Below, one piece after another: positions 11,041 through 23,662 of a stretch of 64,000 nucleotides of DNA. A program made the position numbers and the translations under genes. This stretch comes from Chrysemys picta bellii (lineage: Eukaryota > Chordata > Testudines > Emydidae): positions 80,106,981 to 80,170,980 of the forward strand of contig NC_088800.1 in the NCBI RefSeq assembly GCF_011386835.1. The letters are read 5' to 3'. Numbering within the stretch: the first letter of the stretch is position 1; each line of letters opens with the position of its first letter. Below the pieces are notes generated by a model. It saw nothing but the letters and a program-made list of their open reading frames with translations. It made no database searches and was not told the DNA's origin.

Positions 11041-12419
11041 AGGATCTGGAGTCAAACCCTGGTTTAGACGACAGGAAGTTCTCTTTGGAAAGGAACGTTC
11101 TTGCTCCATTATGGCCAGGAGGCCATGGCATGTGTCTGCAGACAAACGCACACAGATATCACGCTTTCTGTGCCCGGCTGACCGCAATCACAGCAACTGC
11201 ATCACCTTCCCGGGCTGAATTTTCAGTCAATGCTGATGTCCTGAGGGGTATCCTGCAATTGACATACACCCTACAAAACTCTATGAATGAACATCCTGCA
11301 AAGCAAACCTATGAGTCCCCTTGCTTCATTCCCAGTCCAGTGATGCCACAATAAAATAGCTTGGGGAAAACAGCCACGTCTGTCCTAGAACTGATCCCAG
11401 CTTTGCAGCCTCCTACGCTACGCACACAGGAACTCTCTGTAACACCCACCAGCCGGCCCACTGGGACACCACAAAGAAGTAACCGTGCTGCCAATAAATA
11501 TAGCAAACTTAATTCAGAGACTTTGTAAATGGTTCGCAGGCACAAAGGAACGAAGGGGAAAGGGGGAGATTTACTGGTAACAGCTGCAGTGGAGTAAGAA
11601 AGCTGGAGCGAGTGGGAGGAAAGGCCTAAAACCCAGCCACTGACAGCACTTTTCTAACCCCCCTGTTCTTACATAGTGCTTTTCATCTGGCACTCGCCCA
11701 GCGCTAGTCACAAGAGGAAAGCATCAGTTGCCTGCCCTTTATAATGCAGTCTCGCTTCTCTACTTTTCCCCATAACTGATCCTGCATTCATTTTGCAGCC
11801 CCTTTTCTTGCATATCACGTCCTCTCTCTGGCATTCGTGACCTAAGAACATAACTTCTGCTGGCAAGTTACCATTCTTGTTTGCTGTTGATACAAAACCA
11901 GTAATTGACTAAAACTGTATCCTTTCTAGTCCAGCCAGGTTTGCAGTCAGCAAAGGATTTGCAGCAGGTTTGGGAAAACACAGGAGCAGTTTTTTCCATC
12001 AAGCTGCCCCCAAGGGCGCTCTGTGCTCCGCCCCCACTGAGGGTATGTGTACTTTGCCCCCACCTCATGCTCCCCAAAGATTGAGGTCTGCTCCATCCCC
12101 TCAGTGCAGGTGCCCTGTGCTCCTCCCATACTCCCCAAGTATGCTGTGCACCAGGGAACTCAACAGGTTAATCCCCTGTTCCTCTGCTCTCCCCCAAGAC
12201 GCTGATTATGCAGTGTGTGAAGTATCACCGGGGTCCCACGGGGATGATTATCAGCCTGGTGAGCTACTCATCCCATCCCAATGCCATTAGTTACAAAACA
12301 GAGAGAAAGGTTTAAAGCTCTTTTGCTTGAACATGTTAGCTAAACCCTTTAGGGAGCGCCTGGTGTGCCAGAGCAGCTAATCTCTGCAAATCACTTTTAT
12401 TCCATCTTGCTCTGGGTTT
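11041..12419. other. No gene recognised
   Basis: Mostly unique sequence. A CCCC-rich patch at about 12.0-12.15 kb repeats variants of 'tgccccca' and 'ctccccaaag' loosely. No coding domain. Confidence 0.5.
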
Positions 12420-12840
12420 TCCTTTTTAATCAACTTAATCTTTATTCATGAGGTGCGCTACTGCGTTAGGAAACAACTGGGTTCCAAGCAGCAGGCTCTG
12501 GGAAAGGAAGCGGGGAGAGACGTTGCATTAGCCTCAGCCAAAAGCCCAAGGGCCTGAAGAATTTGAGCTCGGTGTGTTCCAGGGCCGATCTCACAGCAAG
12601 AGGAGGGGCGAAGTGCCTGATTGCGTGAAGTACATGTTTGCTGGCTTTGATCAACGTATCTGTTGCTATATTTAACCAGCGAGGTCCACGCACACCTCAG
12701 CTTCCTGACAGAGACAGTTTAAAAAAAATTAGTTGACTTAAAAAAATAATTAAAGAGATCAAAGAAATAACGAGCAGCAAGGGCAAGCGGCACAAAGTGA
12801 AGAATAAATGGAGCTCTAATAAGTCAGCGAGAGAAACGGG
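12420..12840. promoter_or_regulatory. Candidate conserved non-coding DNA
   Basis: Non-repetitive, with AT-rich homeodomain-like words ('taatcaac', 'cttaatctttattcatgagg', 'aaataattaaag', 'gctctaataagtc') and a TCF/LEF-like 'gatcaaag' (12757-12764). It does not resemble the surrounding transposons. That it is functional is an inference only. Confidence 0.25.
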
Positions 12841-12849
12841 GCAGGAGGG

Positions 12850-12985
12850 AGTATGGCCTAACAGCTAGAACACGGGGCTGGGTAGGTGCTGTTGCTGTGT
12901 GGTCTGGAATGCCTCGGTGGCCTCCCCCCATCTGGTCAAACAGAGTTAATAACCTGTCTCAAAGGGGCAGGGAGGGGTTAAATTC
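12850..12985 (+). repeat. MIR/CORE-like SINE, sense
   Basis: The tRNA-like head 'ggcctaacagctagaacacg' is followed by 'tgtgtggtctggaatgcctc' and 'gttaataacctgtctcaaag', a diverged MIR-type order. Confidence 0.5.
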
Positions 12986-13330
12986 AGAGAGAAAGTCTCT
13001 ATAGGGAAATGCCAAACTCTGACACTGCATGAGACACCGGGGCAGTTTTCAGCTCATCCGGCAAGGCCTTCCTTGGAGATGCACACACAGGAGAGACACT
13101 AGCCAGAAGGACCTTTTCTACAGAGCACGTCAGCTGTGTGCAGCAACCTGTAAAATGCAAAGACTTGTTCAGTCACCTCAACAAGCCCCACAGGAGGGGA
13201 GAGCGGCTGAAGGAAGAGATCACCCTGCTCTTGGAGCATGGAGAGAGCAGAAGGAGGGCCTGGGATTTCAGACATGCTTTCCAGGAAGGAGGCGGGAGAA
13301 AAGACACCCAGGCTGGGGATTAAATCAAAC

Positions 13331-13437
13331 TCCCCAGGGGCAAGGACTGTCTTTTTGTTCGGTGTCTGTCCAGGGCCTAGTATAATAAAGTCCTGGTCCC
13401 TGACGGGGGCTCTTAGGTACAAGAGTAAATAAATAAT
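13331..13437 (+). repeat. 3' end of MIR/CORE-like SINE
   Basis: It carries 'caggggcaaggactgtcttt', 'ttgttcggtgtctgtccagg', 'gcctagtataataaag' and the tail 'aagagtaaataaataatagg', the same 3' module as at 4.1 and 46.8 kb. Confidence 0.7.
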
Positions 13438-13593
13438 AGGTGTAGTGGATTGGGGCCTGAACCAAAGCCCAATCAGGCCCTGAGATACTCGACACAGGCA
13501 CTTTACTGCTCATGGATATTTATAGGCCTCATACAAAGGCAACCGGGAAGTCTCTGCTCAGACGAGGCTCTGGACTGGAACATCAAGGATGGT

Positions 13594-13618
13594 TAGACAC
13601 ACACACACACCCCCCCCC
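13594..13618. repeat. (AC)n-(C)n simple repeat
   Basis: About eight AC units run straight into a run of nine C. Confidence 0.9.
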
Positions 13619-14799
13619 GGAGCACACTAGAAAGTGCTGGACCTGTTTGCTTGAATGCGCAAGTCTCGATTGCTCCGTGATGCAATATCGATGGTGTTTC
13701 TTGCTTTGCCCCCAGAGGCCCAGGCAGGGCGTCGCCTTCCGGGCCATTCGGTCCTGCAGTTTCCCCAGCGGATGCAGTTGCCATTCAGCGCGTCGTGGTG
13801 GGTTCTCTCACAGCCCCGAAGGAAGGCCTTTCCCCAGCCTGACAGCGATCCAGAGGCACTGACAGGACTGCAGTTCCCCTGATGAGCTAGAATTAATTAC
13901 CCCGTTAGCACAAGGTAGCTGGGTTATTTTAATTTTTTTGGCGAACATGCACCATTTCGTAGCTACTGCGAGGGTCTTACTCAGCATGAGGGGGACACTT
14001 CCAGCAAGCCCCGTTTCGTCCAGAAGGTCTCCGTCTTTCCCTCATGATCTGATCCACCAACTAACTGAGATTCTGTTTGCTCTGTGGAGCCGGCTTTATT
14101 CACCATATCAAGGCCTTCTGGTCTGTTTGATAGTCCTGTGCATGTGGTCTCAGGACCCACTGTGACCCCAGAGTGGTCATACAAACTGATGAGAATTGGA
14201 CCATTTCATCCAGGGAAAGTAGTCCATAAGCCATATGGGCCTTTTATAATCCCTGAGAGAGCAGACTCTGGCTTTCAAAAGGGATAGTGCCGTGACATAA
14301 CACCCAAAAGCAACTGCTGCACTGTGTTAACTACCAAGAGGCTGGCACTGGGGACTCTGTATCTCTTCACCTCTGCTGGGATGGGCCATGCTTACCAGGT
14401 GAACTCACAGTGTTGTTATAATCTTGTCTCCCAGTAAACGGACTCATATCTATTCATTGCACAAAGCACTTTGTATAACCCAATGCCCATGGGAGACGCT
14501 TGATAGACCCCTCTTGCCAAACATTGCCGTCCTGGGAGAAGTTACTCCATGGTTTAGGAATGAAATACAGTTCTGGACCTCACCATGATAGTCCAGCCCC
14601 CTAAAGGTCCTGACACCCGATCCTCAAAACACACAGGGAAAAGATTATGGAAGCCTAGAGGGAATTGAGATGACAAGCGGACCCCTGGAACTTCTCATCC
14701 ACAGCATGGATCCACTGCACAGGGATGCCACAGCCCTGGACCTAAGCAGGAGTGGGGAAGAAAGGGAAGAAGGATGATCTTGTGTTTCAGGTACCATAC
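13619..14799. other. No gene recognised
   Basis: Short ORFs only, none with a recognisable domain. No repeat was named. Confidence 0.5.
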
Positions 14800-15090
14800 A
14801 GGGATCTGTTCTTGGCTTTGCCACTGACTCATCAGATGGCCTTGGGCAAGTTACTTAACCCCTCTGTGCCTTATTTCCCCTCTCTATAACTCTGCTTCCC
14901 TCCATCACCCCCCCCCCCCCACACACACACACACAAGGCTAAGCCTCATCCCTGTTTGTAATGTGCAATGGGACCTAGACAAGAAAACATAGTGACCCTA
15001 ACCTTGCAGGACAAGGACTCCATCTACTACTCTGTGCCTAGCAGAAGCGCCTTGAGACGGAGCCATGTGCACAGTGAATGTTTGTGGACC
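14800..15090 (+). repeat. MIR/CORE-like SINE, sense, with simple-repeat insert
   Basis: It holds 'gctttgccactgactcatca', 'gatggccttgggcaagttac' and 'ttaacccctctgtgcct', then a C13/(AC)n run at 14908-14935. The likely 3' module 'gcaggacaaggactccatct' and 'gtgcctagcagaagc' follows. The simple repeat lies where the A/C-rich middle of the SINE would be. Confidence 0.55.
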
Positions 15091-17309
15091 CCATCTCACC
15101 CGGCAGTGCCCTGCTCATGGCCTGGCTTCTCCATTATCACCCTGCTTAATAATTGAAGCGCCATTGTAGAGGCATTAAAGTTTCAGCAGACGACATGTTC
15201 TGAATTAGCAGAGAGGGAGCAGGAGCTGGCCTGATGCTGCCTCCAATCATAGGCTTTTAAACCCCCCGTGAGAGAGACCAAGAGCTACCTTTCTAATCCT
15301 TCCTTTTACCCCAGGAGATTCCAGACTGTTCGCTACTTGGCCGTAGCTGGAGGATTTCAGCTCAGCTCGTCCAGAGAGCCTTTGGCATTAACAGAGCAAG
15401 TATTTATAGAGCATCTATGAACATGGCACCTGGGGGCCCTTTCCAAAGAAAGTGGCATTAACCAGAGACTCAAAGAGGGGAGAACGTGTCCTCTCCCCAC
15501 TAGATCCTCCCACTCCTCATTGCTTCTGCACCTCTGGAGCACATTACGCTTCCCTTCCAAGAGGAATGATTCTGTGGCCCCAGGGAGGTATGTACGACAC
15601 AGGAAATCTGTCTGAAACCCTAATCGATGGGCTTTTCTCCCTCTGGCTAATGGCTTTTCTATAGCACACGTGGCCTGGAAATCACTATCGGAGCTCTTGC
15701 AAGACTGCTCGGTGGCTCAGGGCAAGGGTCACTAAACGCTCGGGAGGTGCACGATGCCTTGATCGCAGCTCTCAGAAGCACCATGGGACTCCCACGCGGT
15801 AACCTCCAGCCGCTTTGCTCTTCCAGCTGGGTCGGCAAAATTGGACGCGTCTGGTATTTAAGGGCTTTGTGATCCACCCAAGGGGCAGCTGCTAAGAGGC
15901 TGTCATCAGCTGAAATAGAGAACCCTGGTCAAGGCAGTCACAAGGCAGGTGGGGGTGGGGAAAGATCAAGAGGCACTCAGTGGAAGTCAGGGTCCAGCTA
16001 GTTCGTTTCAGGGGCGCAGGGTGACCAAACTCCCGTTCCCATTCTTCCTTGCCCCGGGTGGCTGAGCAGACCAAAGCAAGGCCCTGGCATCAGGGATGCG
16101 GTGGAGGAAAACTTGGGGGGTGAGCCAGAGAGACTGATTCCTTGCTATGGGAATAAGTCTAACATGCGTAGGAAGAGGTCAGAGGGAGGGAGAGATTAGA
16201 GGTAATGCAGCTCTTTTCCTTTGCAAACTCTGGGTCAATAGCATCTGCTGCCCCTCACTGAGCAGTGTGGAGGGGGTGGTAGATCTCACTTCTTTAACCC
16301 CTCTGTCTCCCCCCAAAATGGTTGGCATCTTCCCAGGAATATCATCTCCTCTTCCCTCTGAGTCCACGGGGGATGGCACATGGGGGAAGCATGGCTGGGC
16401 AGGGGGTGATGGGATGTCTGGCTGGGAATCAGCTGTTCCAGGTGCCTTGCCCCCGGCAGAGCCTCGTGAAAATCCCCCTGGAAGTTAATGCCAGTGGAAA
16501 AATCCCAAGCTGCAGTTTGGAATCTGCGCCTAGAACCCTTCTCCAGAACAAACTGCTCCTGCTTCCAGGCTGGGCCAGGCTGATGGGATACAACCCAAGA
16601 GTCCGTGATTAGATTCGACCTAAGCTGTTTGGTTCAGGCCTATTTGTAGTATAGGACAAAGGCCTACTAAAAATCAGTGCCTGGACTGCTTCCCATTCCC
16701 CCAGTACCCAGGCAGAGCACGCCTGGCTGTGCCCTATGCCTCTTAGTACATTGACTTCAAAGGAACATCGGTGGACACCCAGGACAGACAGATTCCAAGA
16801 GACATCCTATCCCTCCAAGTACCTCACTTCCATGCCCCGGGCTCTGCCCTTGCGTTCTCCCTGCCCGCCTGACTGTAGATTCAGCAACACAGACCTCCAC
16901 GGCCCAGCCACACACCTTCTATTCCACTGACAGCTTTTCTCCTGCATTCTCGCCTCTCTGCACCTAAGCTCGAAGAATGATTAACTCCATAACACCTAAC
17001 GCCCACCAGCACTAGCCTGGGTCCATAAATCATTTCATCCACCCCTGCAGGTTTTTCTTTTGTTTATAGCTTCCCTACCTTCCCATGCCTACACACCTAC
17101 ATATCTAGATTCTTTCATAGGGCTCAGCTGGGGGACCCCTCCCCCGCTCTGTGCCCTATCAGGTTTTCACATCAATAAGGCTAATTGTGCCACCACCAGG
17201 TCATCAGCTGGTGCAAATCAGCACAGCGCTGTTCATTGCAATGCAACTAGGCTGATTCACACCAGCCAAGGATCTAGCTCCAGCTTCCTTGATCAGGATT
17301 TCAGCTCCT
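15091..17309. other. No gene recognised
   Basis: Unique-looking DNA of about 2.2 kb. Several ORFs of 60-113 aa occur on both strands without domains. No named repeat. Confidence 0.5.
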
Positions 17310-17470
17310 CTGGGTCTGTCTACACTGCACTGAGAGCATACCTCCCAACCTGGGTAGACGGATGGACACCAGCTCTGCTCCAGCCAGCATGTTAAAAATA
17401 GCAGTATGAACATTGCAGCATGGACTAGCCACCGAAGCACCAAGCCAGGAGGTCGGGCGGGTTTACGTAC
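17310..17470. mobile_element. Partial MITE with 'gtctacactgc' terminus
   Basis: It starts 'tctgtctacactgcactgag' and contains 'gttaaaaatagcagtatgaa' and 'cattgcagcatggactagcc'. These words resemble the palindromic turtle MITEs at 38.8 and 42.96 kb. The other terminus is not clear, so it may be a half element. Confidence 0.45.
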
Positions 17471-17885
17471 TCCCAGATTTTGCCCTTTGAATCTTTCCTT
17501 TCAAACAGCTTTCCCCCTGCCCCAATTTCTGTTCTCTTTATGCCACACTCAGGGAGAAGGAGTGATTGTCTCAGTTCCCGAGCTTCCCCCTGCCACCGTT
17601 GTGCAAATCGCAGCTCTCTGAAATGGGAAAGCCCAGCAGCATTGACTCTGCCCATGCAGAGATACAGGATTGTTTTCGCTAGTGCTTTGTCAAGTCCAGC
17701 CATGGGGGAAGTTGTTTCAGTCCCTCTGGGAGATTATTCCCTTGCCCGCTCCCCATTGGGAGACTTTTCCTGGTGACCAACCTAGCTTTCCAGTGCTTAA
17801 TATAGACTGGCTACTTGTTATACGCTTTTGGATCACCCTAAGTAGTTCATCTTCTGCATGGGCCTCCCCGTTTTCCAGGGGCGAG

Positions 17886-17990
17886 AGGATGGTGCTGTGA
17901 TTAAGACCCATGCTGGGAGTTGGACTGTCTGGTTTCTCTTCCTGGCATTGCTACTGATTCCAGGTAGCTTGGCCTATGCTAACAACATCA
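17886..17990 (+). repeat. MIR/CORE-like SINE head, sense
   Basis: It reads 'gatggtgctgtgattaagac', 'ccatgctgggagttggactg' and 'ctcttcctggcattgctact', matching the tRNA-like 5' part of a MIR-type SINE. No 3' module. Confidence 0.5.
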
Positions 17991-18432
17991 CCTGTTTGCA
18001 GGTGCTACTGGTCAATGGGTGCAACTGAACATGGTTTCATTGCAAATGGATCCAAGGACAAAGGGTACTTGGCACCATTTCACACCACGGTTAAAACCAG
18101 CTGAGACCCCAGGATAATCTGAGCCAGGATCCTCAGGTAAATGTTTTTGACACGCACTGTCTGTTTATTAGAAAATGGCGATGACCTGGAGAGAAGCAGT
18201 TTCCAGCAGATCCCAACCCAGGGGACAGAAATCCACACCCAGGTCACTCATGCTGCCATGGGAACCCTTCGCTTGGCTACGGGGGCTCCCAAAATAAGCC
18301 TCTCACACCAGAGCCCAGCCTCCTTTAGTTCCCTACCTGCTACTAGCAGTGAGCTCCTTAGTCACACAGCTGGTGAACAAGGGAGGAAGTCCTTGTAGCC
18401 CAGGTAAGTCTGAGTAGTCATGGCTCTGGGGG

Positions 18433-18613
18433 AATCATAGAATATCAGGGTTAGAAGGAACTTCAGGAGATCATCTAGTCCAACCCCCTGCTCAAAGCAG
18501 GACCAATCCCCAGACAGATTTTTGCCCCAGATCCCTAAATGGCCCCCTCAAGGATTGAACTCACAACCTTGGGTTCAGCAGGCCAATGCCCAAACCACTG
18601 AGCTATCCCTCCC
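18433..18613 (-). mobile_element. Tortoise-type tRNA(Lys) SINE, antisense
   Basis: On the minus strand this reads as a tRNA-derived head with box A 'tagctcagtgg' and box B 'gagttcaatcc', then a body, then a CR1-like 3' tail ('gatgatctcctgaagttcct', '...atattctatgatt'). That is the layout of the tortoise PolIII-SINE, known to share its tail with a CR1-like LINE that mobilises it. It is about 180 bp and complete at both ends. Target duplications are not evident. Confidence 0.85.
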
Positions 18614-19269
18614 CGGTTCATCTTGACCCAACAAAAAAAATCAGAAAACAAATACCTGAGCATCTGGCTTCTTTTTCTTGACCAATCAGGTGACGATCAG
18701 CCACCTGCAGCAAAACGGAAACATTTGCCATCGTTTTCTTCAGGGTTAATGCACGCGACGGTTGAGAAAGATCCTGGCTCGTTGTCTAAGCCCATTAAAA
18801 CAAAGAGGGCGGTTGGAAAAGTAACAACCAATTGCGGGTGTGAGGAATGAGCCTCTCAGGGCCGTTCTGATTCTGGCGAAGCCAGAAAGGTCCTGCGCAA
18901 ACATGAAGCGGTGCTTTACCGGCCCGGGCATTTTAACTCCCTTTGCTCACTGCATCTTCACTGAAAACAGCCCGTGTTTGGAAAGGCTGAGGAGTGAGGT
19001 CATCTCATAAACAGGGATGGGCCAGGGCTCCAAATCCAGTGGGCCTGATTCTGCTCTCAGTTGCTGTGGATAAATCAGGCGTCACTGCCTGGAAATCACT
19101 AGTGTCAGGAGAGGGGAAACTCAAGGCCAGTGCCTGTGAACGCTCGTTGATGCTGTTCTTAAGCCATAGTGTCTATGCCCCTTATCACCGGCTATTCACA
19201 AGCATTTACTTGTTCACATTGACGTGGGGGAGAACGACACGCTTCATCCGGATGCCAGCCACTTCCGAG

Positions 19270-19516
19270 AGGCAGGCTCGTCCTGTGGTTAAGGTAGTAG
19301 ATGAGGACTCAGCAGATTGGGGTTCAATTCCTGGCTCTGACACTGACTTCTTGTGTGACCTTGGGCAAGTCATTTCCCCTCTTTTCTCTCCTGTCTTGTC
19401 TAGTTCGATTGTAACTCTTCTGGGCAGGCGTTGCCTCTTGCTCGATGGTTGTACAGCACCTACCACAATGGGCCCCTGATCTCAGTTGGGGCCTCTGGGT
19501 GCTGCTAAAATAATAA
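19270..19516 (+). repeat. Near-complete MIR/CORE-like SINE
   Basis: The order is head 'tcctgtggttaaggtagtag', box-B-like 'ggttcaattcctggctctga', 'gtgtgaccttgggcaagtca', then the 3' module 'tgtacagcacctaccacaat', 'gggcccctgatctcagttgg' and an A/T-rich end 'ctaaaataataatgg'. It is the best full-length copy of this SINE in the window and a good reference for the partial ones. Confidence 0.8.
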
Positions 19517-19519
19517 TGG

Positions 19520-19715
19520 CTGAGCTTTTCAGAAGTGACCAGTGATTTGGAGGGCCGTCAATTTTGGATGCCCAACTTGAGACAACGGAAAGAGGCCTGA
19601 TCTCTCAGAAGTGCTGTTCCCCTGCCCTTTGAAAATCAGGCCCTGGAGAGGGTCTCAGATTGGACACCTAAAAATGGAGGCATCCCCAAATGACTAGTCA
19701 CTTTGGAAAATGTCA
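19520..19715. repeat. Relic of palindromic 'gaaaatcaggcc' family
   Basis: It holds 'gagcttttcagaagtgacca', 'ctttgaaaatcaggccctgg', 'acacctaaaaatggaggcat' and 'gactagtcactttggaaaat'. These are arms of an old fold-back repeat; a second scrap ('cagattttcaaaagctccac') is at about 23.31 kb. Confidence 0.45.
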
Positions 19716-20164
19716 GCCAACCTGTCCCTCTCTGAGACAGCTGTCTGTCCAGGCAGGGGCAGGGGCGGCAGGTAAGCCTGCGGGTTTATGCAGAGCTTTC
19801 TCACAGATAAGCTGCCAGGGGTATTTTATAAGAGATCAGCAGGTGGCTGGGAAGCAGGGATCCGGAGGGAGGCAGTGGCACCACAGGGGAAATGGCAAAA
19901 GCAAACGTTATTCTTCTGGTACGTGATCTGAATGCTAGTGCAAAGCTGATGGCTCTGGGGGCAGAGGTCTCCTCTAGCCACAGAACAGAAACAGCATAGG
20001 CTGTGCCGTGCAAACGTCCCACTCATGCTGTTCATAAGTGCCACCATGAGGACCAAGGTTCCAAGGCTTGCTCACTTGTGCAAAAGTTGCAAGTGTTCCC
20101 TGGTTCCCCCACACACGTGTGTGGTGTTTGTTCTGGGTATGAGACGTTATTTGGGTACAGAACA

Positions 20165-20184
20165 ACACACACACACACACACAC
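20165..20184. repeat. (CA)n microsatellite
   Basis: Ten perfect CA units. Confidence 0.95.
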
Positions 20185-21271
20185 TGGTTGTTTCTCGGTT
20201 TCTCCCAACAGAGGCGGGGGTGGGGAGGGAGCATATCATACGAGCTCTCTTTAGTCTGAGTCTTGTTAGTCTTGTAAGCTCCGCTCCTGAGCCGATAAAT
20301 ATTGCATGAGCTTTGGTCTTCATGCATCCCAAAGGCAGATGAGTGCAGCTGGGGGCAGTCAGCCAGGACTCAGGGAGATTCCTGATGGAAATTCAATGGA
20401 GATTCCTTCGCCTAATGCAGATCCAACCAGTCTGGCTTCCCCAAACCCTTGTCATTGACCGCAGGTGGCCCTATGTGAACATGTACAAAGCAACTAGCTA
20501 ACTCTGACTCAACCTGCGCACTTGGCCCCATTTTCATTTATACTTAGGCCCCTTTATGGCACTCTGGCAGTATAAATGAGACCCAGGACCACTGCGGTGG
20601 AACAGCTGGTATCCCCATTTAGCGTGGGCCCATTGCTCATGGGAGCCAGCTGCCGTGCCTTCCGTGATTGCACGGGACCCCAGCTCAGGCCTTTCCTCCT
20701 CATTAATAAGCAAAGCGAGAGGTGGTCTCCCCGTGTTTGCCTCTTTGTAACAAACGGTCCTGCCCCCTTTCACGGCACCTTCCATTTTGTCTGTGTTCTT
20801 TTCAAAAGCCCCATACAAAAAAAAAGCCCCCTGCCCTCTGAATGCAGAGATGTAAATGCGGCAACCTAGGTGCCCAGCCGGCTAGTCCCTCTGCTCACTT
20901 GAGTGACAGCGGGGCTTAATAATCAAAGAGATGCCGGGACTCAAGCAATATTTTTACTTTCATAACCGACGCGGCAACCAGAGGTGCCGGGGCTCAGCCC
21001 TGGCAGAAATTAAGCGCTGAGCGGCAGGCCCCCGTTTCCGTCGGCTGGAGCTGTGCTAAGGAAGCAGCCCGTCTCGGTTCTGCTCGCCCAGGTGTTTGCC
21101 CCAGATTCAGGCGCATTGCGCTGCTTTGTCGGAGGAACAGATTTTTCACAGGCTTCCTCGGCAACTCTTGCACATGCGAAACGTGACCCTGTTCCAGCCT
21201 GGCAGATTTATTGATGGTACCAGCGCCCATGGCACTCCGCCGGGGCCATACAGCGGCAGGAGGACAGGCAG
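20185..21271. other. No gene recognised
   Basis: Unique DNA. A stretch near 20.9 kb ('cttaataatcaaagagatgc') has a developmental-enhancer flavour but is short. No domain-bearing ORF. Confidence 0.45.
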
Positions 21272-21388
21272 TAGGGTGACCAGATGTCCCAATTTTATAG
21301 GGACAGTCCCAATTTTGGGGTCTTTTTCTTATATGGGTTCCTATTACCCCTCACCCCCTGCCCCGATTTTTCACCCTTGCTGTCTCTC
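21272..21388 (+). mobile_element. Truncated hAT-type MITE, TAGGGTGA family
   Basis: It starts 'tagggtgaccagatgtccca' and runs through 'gggtctttttcttatatggg' and 'gatttttcacccttgctgtc', then departs from the family before the expected right terminus tcaccctA. With one terminus lost, no target duplication can be scored. Confidence 0.8.
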
Positions 21389-23662
21389 CTTCCACCTCCT
21401 CCTCCTCGCAATGTCGCCCCCCCTTCCTGTGAGGAGGTATGAAGTGAGTGGCCAGGGACAGACAGCTGCACCTCGCTGGGTTAGCTTAGGCTGCTCTCCC
21501 TCCTGCCCCATGGCCTAGCCAGGAGTCACCCTCGATAATGTGTTCCTAACAGAAACCATTGGAAGCAGTTTCCTTGGCGGTCAGGAGGTTGCCGCGGGAG
21601 CCAGGGCCTATCGGGCTGCAAGCTCCCTGGGTCATGCCTAGCACCCTCTGAAGGCCGTTTGCCAGGCTCAGCCTGGTTCCCAGAGGACCTGGGGCCACAT
21701 CAAACAAAAGCTGGTGGCACTGAGTGGCATCCGGGCTGGCATTCTAAATGGAAGCCTCTCTCCGCCATTGGTGTGTGCCCGGCAGGTCAGGCCTGGGTCA
21801 TGTGGGCAGGGCAGTGTGAGTAGCTTAGTCTGTTGCTGTCTGTACTGTGCCTGCTCTGGGGATATGCGGTGCCCCAGGACCTTGAGTCTGGCACCTTGTA
21901 CCCTCCAGTCTCCTGAGGGGGGCAGAACCAGTGTTTCCATGGGAAGGCCCCTCCACCCTGCTCTGCAAACATCAGAGTTGCACTTTCCACCAGCACCATA
22001 TCGACACAGGGGTTGAAAACAGGTTTCTTGTACCCTGGAAAGTCACCGGTTCTGCTAAACGGCTCTGGGATACCAGCCCCTCAGACGCTGGGCCCAGCCG
22101 GCGCTTGGACAGAAAAGCTCAGGGTGCATCTGGAAGTGGCGCTGGCGAGTCCCTCAGAGCCGCCTCCGCCTCGGAGTCATGCCTAGTGTTAGTGCTGGGG
22201 GAGGGCTGGACAGAGAATCCTCTGGTCATTTCTTCCCCCCATCCCTCCACGGAAAAATGGCCCCCAGTGGGGAGGAGCTTCACAGACGCAAGAGGCCAAT
22301 GGCAGGCAGACGTAAGGAGTGAATCATCCCAGGTGCTGACCTTAGTCCTGGCTTTGCACTTTGCAGGCCACTCTCTAAAGTGCTCTCTGACCCTCCAGGA
22401 TGAAGGGCTGTACTGGCAGCCAGTGCTTTGTATTCGGGGCCCTGTCTGGGGCCCCCGGCTCTGGCTATCCACAGTGAGCATCCCTGCCCTGCACTCAGCC
22501 TGCCTCTCAAACGCAGGAACGTGGCCTTCTCCGGCAGCCGTCTCTCTGTTTGTTTCTAGGTCTCTTTTCACTTGCACCCTCCCTGCACCTGGTCCCCTTT
22601 GCCTAACACCAGGTGTTTATCACACCCCGGCAAGTCACTGGGGAGGTTTCCTGGATCATACAGAAAACACACACACGCTAGCTGGGCAGAAGGCTGGGGG
22701 CCCCTGCTAGGACAAACTCCGTCTCCACCTCCCGATCTCAGCAGGGAACCAGTTACTCAAATAAGTCCAGGCTCGGACGGGGTGTTTAAGTCTCTGCTTT
22801 TGCCCTGCTCCATCCCCCTCCAAAAAAGAACTTCCTAGGGCCAGGAGCCACTCGCACTGATATGTTGTTTGAGAAGCAAAGGGGGTGCCCTGTTCTGTGC
22901 ATGGTTAATCCCCTCTTGGGCACAGTTTATAACTGGCTATCGGCAGGCCCCAGGGAGCACTGTGGGAGCAGTGTTACTCATGGGGACAGCTGGGCATGAG
23001 CTTGGGGATTTGGATCCATAGTGGAACTATCCCAGCATTTGGGGTGTTCAGACCCTAGGGTTCGGTTCAGATCGAACTCTACCTTTGGGGTCTTATTGTC
23101 ACTACTTCTTTTGCCTTGTTCAGCTCAGGCTAGTTCTCATTCCACCGGTGGTTGTTATTTGGGGACTTTGGGAATGAGCCAAATTTCCTCTTGCCGTTCA
23201 GAAGGATCGAACGAGAGCTCCAGCTGTTCAAGGGGTCAGCAGAAGCCACAAGTGGGGCCAGATTTGCACCAGGGCTCAGCTCCCACCTGGGCACCTAAGT
23301 AAGGGACAGATTTTCAAAAGCTCCACCTGAGGAGCAGGTGCTGAGCCCTTTGGAGAACCAGGCCTATAATGTCTAGCCCAGGAGCCCGGTGCCCTCCATT
23401 GGCAACTAGTGTCTGCAGGGCTTTGGTTCTTCAGTGCGAAGGCCAGTGGTGGGAACATTGGGTTAGCTAGGAGAACAGACCAGCTATACCTAGGTTTTGT
23501 GAGTTACATGCCACACGGACCTGGCTATCATTCCACTGTAATATTATTGCAACTTGATGGGTATTTTCCCTCCCCCGTGCCTTGCTTTCCTCCCCTCCGC
23601 TCCTCCCCATTCGTCGTCTCCTTTCCATTCTTTCCTCTTCTTGAAATAAGACTCCCTGTTGT
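21389..23662. other. No gene recognised
   Basis: About 2.3 kb without a named repeat apart from a palindrome scrap at about 23.30-23.37 kb. A 259-aa ORF (21931-22710) overlaps a 152-aa ORF on the other strand. It has no domain, low-complexity Ser/Pro/Gly content and no splice support, so it is not called. Confidence 0.45.

Noticed and set aside
18551..18613. tRNA-Lys gene
   Set aside because: Boxes A and B are present, but they form the head of a SINE with a CR1-like tail, and the acceptor stem does not close. The second copy at 62.7 kb has the same structure.
21931..22710. 259-aa plus-strand ORF
   Set aside because: No recognisable domain, low-complexity composition, overlapping 152-aa ORF on the other strand, no splice sites that make sense of it.
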